Assembly (NCBI GenBank): GCA_900757905.1
Contig: CAAEPN010000125.1
Coordinates: 1-8,545, forward strand
Reading direction: 5' to 3'
DNA length: 8,545 bases
Source: Clostridia bacterium
GTDB lineage: Bacteria; Bacillota; Clostridia; Oscillospirales; CAG-382
Made by a program: the position numbers and the translations under genes. This document shows, in pieces, positions 5,940 through 8,545 of this stretch. The notes beneath the pieces are model-generated. The model ran no database searches. It worked only from the letters and a program-made list of their open reading frames with translations, and was not told the origin of the DNA. Every line of letters starts with the position of its first letter. The first letter of the stretch is position 1.

Positions 5940-7258
5940 ACTTCTTCCTCCGAAAGGATAGATTTTGCGGCGTCCATAGCGGCAAGACAGGCCGTTGAAA
6001 AGGCGATCTGCAAGTTAAAGCCGCCAGTATAGGCGTCCACATCCATGACCTCGCCGGCAAAATACAGTCCCGGCACGAGTTTGGATTCCATAGTGGACGG
6101 ATTTATCTGTTTCACGTTCACGCCGCCGCTTGTGACAATAGCCTCCGCCATGGGCCGCATCGCCGTAATATGCAGCGAAAAACGCTTGAAATTCTCGGCA
6201 AGCCGCCGACGGTCACTTTTGGTGAGTGCGCCGGGTTTGCTGTCGGGCGCAAGGCCGCACATGCGGCAGAACGGCTCGGTCATGCTTTTTGGAAGCATGG
6301 TGCAGAGTATATTTGAAAGGTTTTTGGAATGTTCGGTTTCAAAGAGCGATACAAGCTTTGCGTCGATCTGCGAAAGCTCAAGCGCAGGCTTCAAATCGAT
6401 GTCGGCGCGGTATTTATTCGCTTCGAACGGCCGCATATGAGCCGACGCGGACAAAACGAGCGGTCCGGAAATGCCGAAGTGTGTAAAAAGCATTTCGCCG
6501 AGTTTGGAATAGACCGTTTTTTTTCGTTCGGTATCGACGACCGACAACGTGACATTTTTGAGCGACAGGCCGGAAAGTCCCGAGCAGAGCGCCTGTTCCT
6601 CACATTCGAGCGGCACGAGCGACGGAAGAAGCGTCGTTACGGTATGCCCTAATTTTTCGGCAAACGCAAAGCCGTCGCCGGTCGAGCCGGTCTGCGGATA
6701 GGAAAGGCCGCCGGTGCAGATGACTGTACGGTCAAACGGGTGCGTTTCGCCGCGCTCATCGGTTAAAAGAAAGGCTTGGCCGTTTTTTTCGATTTTATCG
6801 ATTTTTCGGTTTATCACGCGCACGCCGGTTCGTTTAAGTTCGTTTTTGAGTGCGCGGAGCACATCGAGGGCTTTATCGGAAGCCGGAAAGACTCTGCCGC
6901 CGCGTTCAGTCTTGAGCGGCACGCCCAAGGCTTCAAAATAGGCGATGACCTTTTCGGGCGGAAACGCGCGAAAGGCGGCATAGAGAAATTTCGGGTTGCT
7001 TATCACGCTTGACGTAAACTCATCTATGGTACAGGCATTGGTGACGTTGCAGCGGCCTTTACCGGTGATGAGCAGCTTTTTTCCGAGGTAAGCGTTATCG
7101 AAGCAGCGTTCGCTGTCGAGGACGCGTTCGGAGCGATTCTTTTCGAACAAGGTGACCTGTGCGCCGTTTTTTGCAGCAAGGCAGGCGCACACAAGGCCGG
7201 CGGCTCCTCCGCCGACGACGGCGACGCGCGGGATTTTTTCGGTAGGCATGTGATTCAT
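5936..7258 (-). CDS. HI0933/BaiN-family NAD(P)/FAD-dependent oxidoreductase
   Basis: A roughly 440-residue flavoprotein with the N-terminal dinucleotide-binding loop VVGGGAAGL (14-22), an FEKN strand end (38-41), GKGRCNVTNA (67-75), TGGLSYPQTGSTGDG, LFTHFGISGP and the C-terminal FAD-contacting region FAGEVMDVDAYTGGFNLQ. These are diagnostic of the HI0933-like family (YtfP, YhiN, BaiN). One member acts in bile-acid dehydroxylation in Clostridium, but most have no known substrate and nothing here points to bile acids. Residues about 42-57 appear to be an extra insertion before LGKKLLITG. The start is uncertain: ATG 7258 lies 1 base after the rpiR stop and ATG 7249 is three codons later, both with poor Shine-Dalgarno. 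The frame is open to 7333, but that would overlap rpiR by 74 bp. Confidence 0.9.
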   Translation of the reverse strand: MNHMPTEKIPRVAVVGGGAAGLVCACLAAKNGAQVTLFEKNRSERVLDSERCFDNAYLGKKLLITGKGRCNVTNACTIDEFTSSVISNPKFLYAAFRAFPPEKVIAYFEALGVPLKTERGGRVFPASDKALDVLRALKNELKRTGVRVINRKIDKIEKNGQAFLLTDERGETHPFDRTVICTGGLSYPQTGSTGDGFAFAEKLGHTVTTLLPSLVPLECEEQALCSGLSGLSLKNVTLSVVDTERKKTVYSKLGEMLFTHFGISGPLVLSASAHMRPFEANKYRADIDLKPALELSQIDAKLVSLFETEHSKNLSNILCTMLPKSMTEPFCRMCGLAPDSKPGALTKSDRRRLAENFKRFSLHITAMRPMAEAIVTSGGVNVKQINPSTMESKLVPGLYFAGEVMDVDAYTGGFNLQIAFSTACLAAMDAAKSILSEEEV

Positions 7259-7259
7259 C

Positions 7260-8126
7260 TTATTTACGGACAGGGACTTCGTACACATCGTACTCATCCC
7301 AGATTTGTTCGAGTTCATTAAAGGTTTTTTCAAGAGTCAATCGCTTTTTGCGTCCGATCGCGACGATAAGGGCATTGATAATGCTGAGCGGTGCGACAAG
7401 CGAATCGACGAAGGAAGCCATATCGCTGCGTGCGAAAAGCTTGATATCGGCAAAGGTAGTAATGGGGGCGATATCGCTGTCGGTGAGTGCGATGACGGTT
7501 GCGCCGCGGCGTTTCGCAAACTCCGCGACGATTTTAGTGCGTTTGGAATAGCGCGGATAGGAAATAGCGATGAGGACGTCGTTGCTGTCGATACGAAATA
7601 CCTCTTCGAACATATCGATAGTGGTATTGGTACTGACAAGGTGGACGTTATCGAAGATATAGCGGAAATAATGGTTAATGAAGTCGGCGAGCATATTGGA
7701 GGAGCGTTTGCCGAGGATATAGATATTTTTCGCGTTGCAGATCGTATCGACGGCTTTTTCAAAAGAGGCGTCGTCGAGGGTAGCAAGCGAGGCTTTCAGA
7801 TTTGCGATATCGGCGCCCACGACCGAGGCCGGGATATTCCGTTCGCCGATAAGGCTATCGGCGACGTCGATACGCTGGACGGCGGTCAACTTAGAGCGCA
7901 GGCTCTTCTGCAGCTCGTTCTGAAATTCCGGATAGCCGGAAAAGCCAAGCTCGATCGCGAAGCGGACGACGGTAGATTCCGAGATTCCGACCTCTGTGCC
8001 GAGTTTGGTAGCGGTAAGGTTAGCCGCTTTTTCGCTATGCTCCAAGATATAGGCGGCGATCCGTTTATGGCTCTTTGACATGCCGTCAAGGGCATTTTTA
8101 ATTTGTTCAAACAAATCTGTCTGCAT
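7260..8126 (-). CDS. MurR/RpiR-family transcriptional regulator
   Basis: A 288-residue regulator with an N-terminal RpiR-type helix-turn-helix (about 1-75; recognition region TKLGTEVGISESTVVRFAIE) and a C-terminal SIS sugar-phosphate-binding domain (about 105-240) containing IYILGKRSS and AISYPRYSKRTK. Family members usually respond to phosphorylated sugars or amino sugars. The ligand here cannot be told, since no sugar-catabolic gene is adjacent. The start at 8126 is preferred over an upstream TTG at 8138, because that TTG overlaps the GGAG (8133-8136) that lies 6 bases before the ATG. It is the first gene of the operon, immediately followed by the FAD oxidoreductase. Its upstream region carries the tandem repeat array. 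It may regulate its own operon (inference). Confidence 0.93.
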   Translation of the reverse strand: MQTDLFEQIKNALDGMSKSHKRIAAYILEHSEKAANLTATKLGTEVGISESTVVRFAIELGFSGYPEFQNELQKSLRSKLTAVQRIDVADSLIGERNIPASVVGADIANLKASLATLDDASFEKAVDTICNAKNIYILGKRSSNMLADFINHYFRYIFDNVHLVSTNTTIDMFEEVFRIDSNDVLIAISYPRYSKRTKIVAEFAKRRGATVIALTDSDIAPITTFADIKLFARSDMASFVDSLVAPLSIINALIVAIGRKKRLTLEKTFNELEQIWDEYDVYEVPVRK

Positions 8127-8160
8127 AATTCGCTCCAAGATTTATATTTTACGCTTCTCA

Positions 8161-8483
8161 CGCTTTTCTTTCGGAGAAAAGCTTAGCAAAAGAACTCGAA
8201 TCTTTGCTGAAAGTTGATTTAAGATAACTCCAAGCTTTTACTCCCACACCGACTTTTTTCCTTGCGGAAAGCCGGGCAAAAGAGCTCGAATCTTTGCTGA
8301 AAGTTGATTTAAGATAACTCCAAGCTTTTATTCCCACACACGCTTTTTCTTGCGAAAAAGCCGGGCGAAAGAACTTGATTCTTTGCTGAAAGCTGATTTA
8401 AGATAACTCCAAGCTTTTACTCCCACACCGACTTTTTCCTTGCGGAAAGCCGGGCGAAAGGACTTAAATCTTTGCTGAAAGCT
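8161..8483. repeat. Tandem array of about 90-bp units (3.5-4 copies) with internal inverted repeats
   Basis: The marker tctttgctga occurs at 8201, 8291, 8380 and 8469, giving periods of 90, 89 and 89 bases. A 49-base core starting at each marker differs at only two positions among the first three units. The fourth unit keeps the head and marker, then diverges after gaaagct. Each unit starts with a hairpin: 8162-8169 with 8175-8182 (8 bp), 8342-8349 with 8354-8361 (8 bp, loop TTGC), and shorter TTTCC/GGAAA stems in units 2 and 4. A second potential stem pairs AAAGCT (or AAAGTT with one G-T pair) with AGCTTT across the core. A third pairs GCAAA-type bases with TTTGC around the unit's variable part. 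Mixed 89/90 periods and frequent stops argue against coding. I do not recognise the family. Confidence 0.85.
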
Positions 8484-8506
8484 ACAAAAAAGCGGAAAGC
8501 TTGCAG

Positions 8507-8532
8507 TTCACAAGGAGATTATCCTTTGTGAA
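8507..8532. repeat. Imperfect inverted repeat (hairpin) beside the tandem array
   Basis: TTCACAAGGA (8507-8516) pairs with TCCTTTGTGAA (8522-8532) with one bulged A and a 5-base loop. There is no T run on either side, so it is not a standard terminator. It sits between the tandem array and the window-edge sequence, and may be the end of a small dispersed element that continues beyond the window. Confidence 0.6.
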
Positions 8533-8545
8533 AGTAGGGGCGACC
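8533..8545. repeat. Possible start of a GTAGGGGCGACC-type dispersed intergenic repeat, cut by window end
   Basis: The last bases read aagtaggggcgacc. From memory, GTAGGGGCG-headed palindromic intergenic repeats are frequent in gut Clostridia, often continuing with the complementary GGTCGCC arm. Only the head is visible here, so the assignment is tentative. Confidence 0.35.

Noticed and set aside
7259..7333. N-terminal extension of the FAD oxidoreductase into rpiR
   Set aside because: It would overlap the regulator by 74 bp and adds residues not found before the Rossmann loop in this family.
7305..8078. Long plus-strand open frame (257 codons) opposite rpiR
   Set aside because: It is antisense to a clearly recognisable RpiR protein, has no family motif, and is the reflection of codon bias. 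The same holds for the long plus-strand frames opposite rpsA (2660-3583) and the TIM-barrel gene (1225-2061).
8127..8250. Promoter for the rpiR operon
   Set aside because: TAAAAT/TATAAA-type -10 candidates exist near 8143-8152 on the minus strand, but none has a TTG-type -35 at 16-18 bases, so no promoter is called.
8161..8483. CRISPR array
   Set aside because: The conserved parts are about 49 bases and the intervening parts are similar to each other rather than unique spacers. There are no cas genes, and the unit length of 89-90 bases is outside the normal range.

Overview
The window looks like chromosomal DNA from a gut-type Clostridia member (Firmicutes), probably Oscillospirales/Ruminococcaceae. 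This is inferred from gene content and order, mid-range base composition and strong GGAGG-type ribosome binding sites; the sequence alone cannot fix a species. Every gene lies on the minus strand, so transcription runs from high to low coordinates.

Right edge (8127-8545): about 420 bases without a gene. It holds a tandem array of roughly 90-bp units with conserved inverted repeats, then an imperfect hairpin, then the start of what looks like another dispersed repeat cut by the window end.

Upstream operon (8126 down to 2507): a MurR/RpiR-family regulator, an HI0933/BaiN-type FAD oxidoreductase, cytidylate kinase (cmk), a PlsC-type acyltransferase, IspH and a four-domain S1 protein. Genes are tightly packed: two ATGA overlaps (oxidoreductase/cmk and plsC/ispH), a 35-bp overlap (cmk/plsC) and a 13-bp gap (ispH/rpsA). 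The operon ends at a good hairpin terminator at about 2458-2488. It links nucleotide (CDP), phospholipid and isoprenoid precursor supply with an RNA-binding translation protein. ispH and rpsA are fused in many Clostridia; here they are separate, offset by one reading frame, and rpsA has no visible Shine-Dalgarno.

Middle pair (2430 down to 1021): a YqeG-family HAD phosphatase and an endonuclease-IV-like TIM-barrel protein, 39 bases apart. No separate promoter is evident for them.

Left unit (965 down to 1): a recognisable promoter, then elongation factor P (efp), then the N-terminal part of a small CD1247-like protein with a very acidic stretch, cut by the window start.

No tRNA, rRNA, CRISPR, transposase or prophage gene was seen. 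The coding part is ordinary housekeeping DNA. The points most worth a second look are the tandem structured repeat beside the regulator and the frame-split ispH/rpsA junction.
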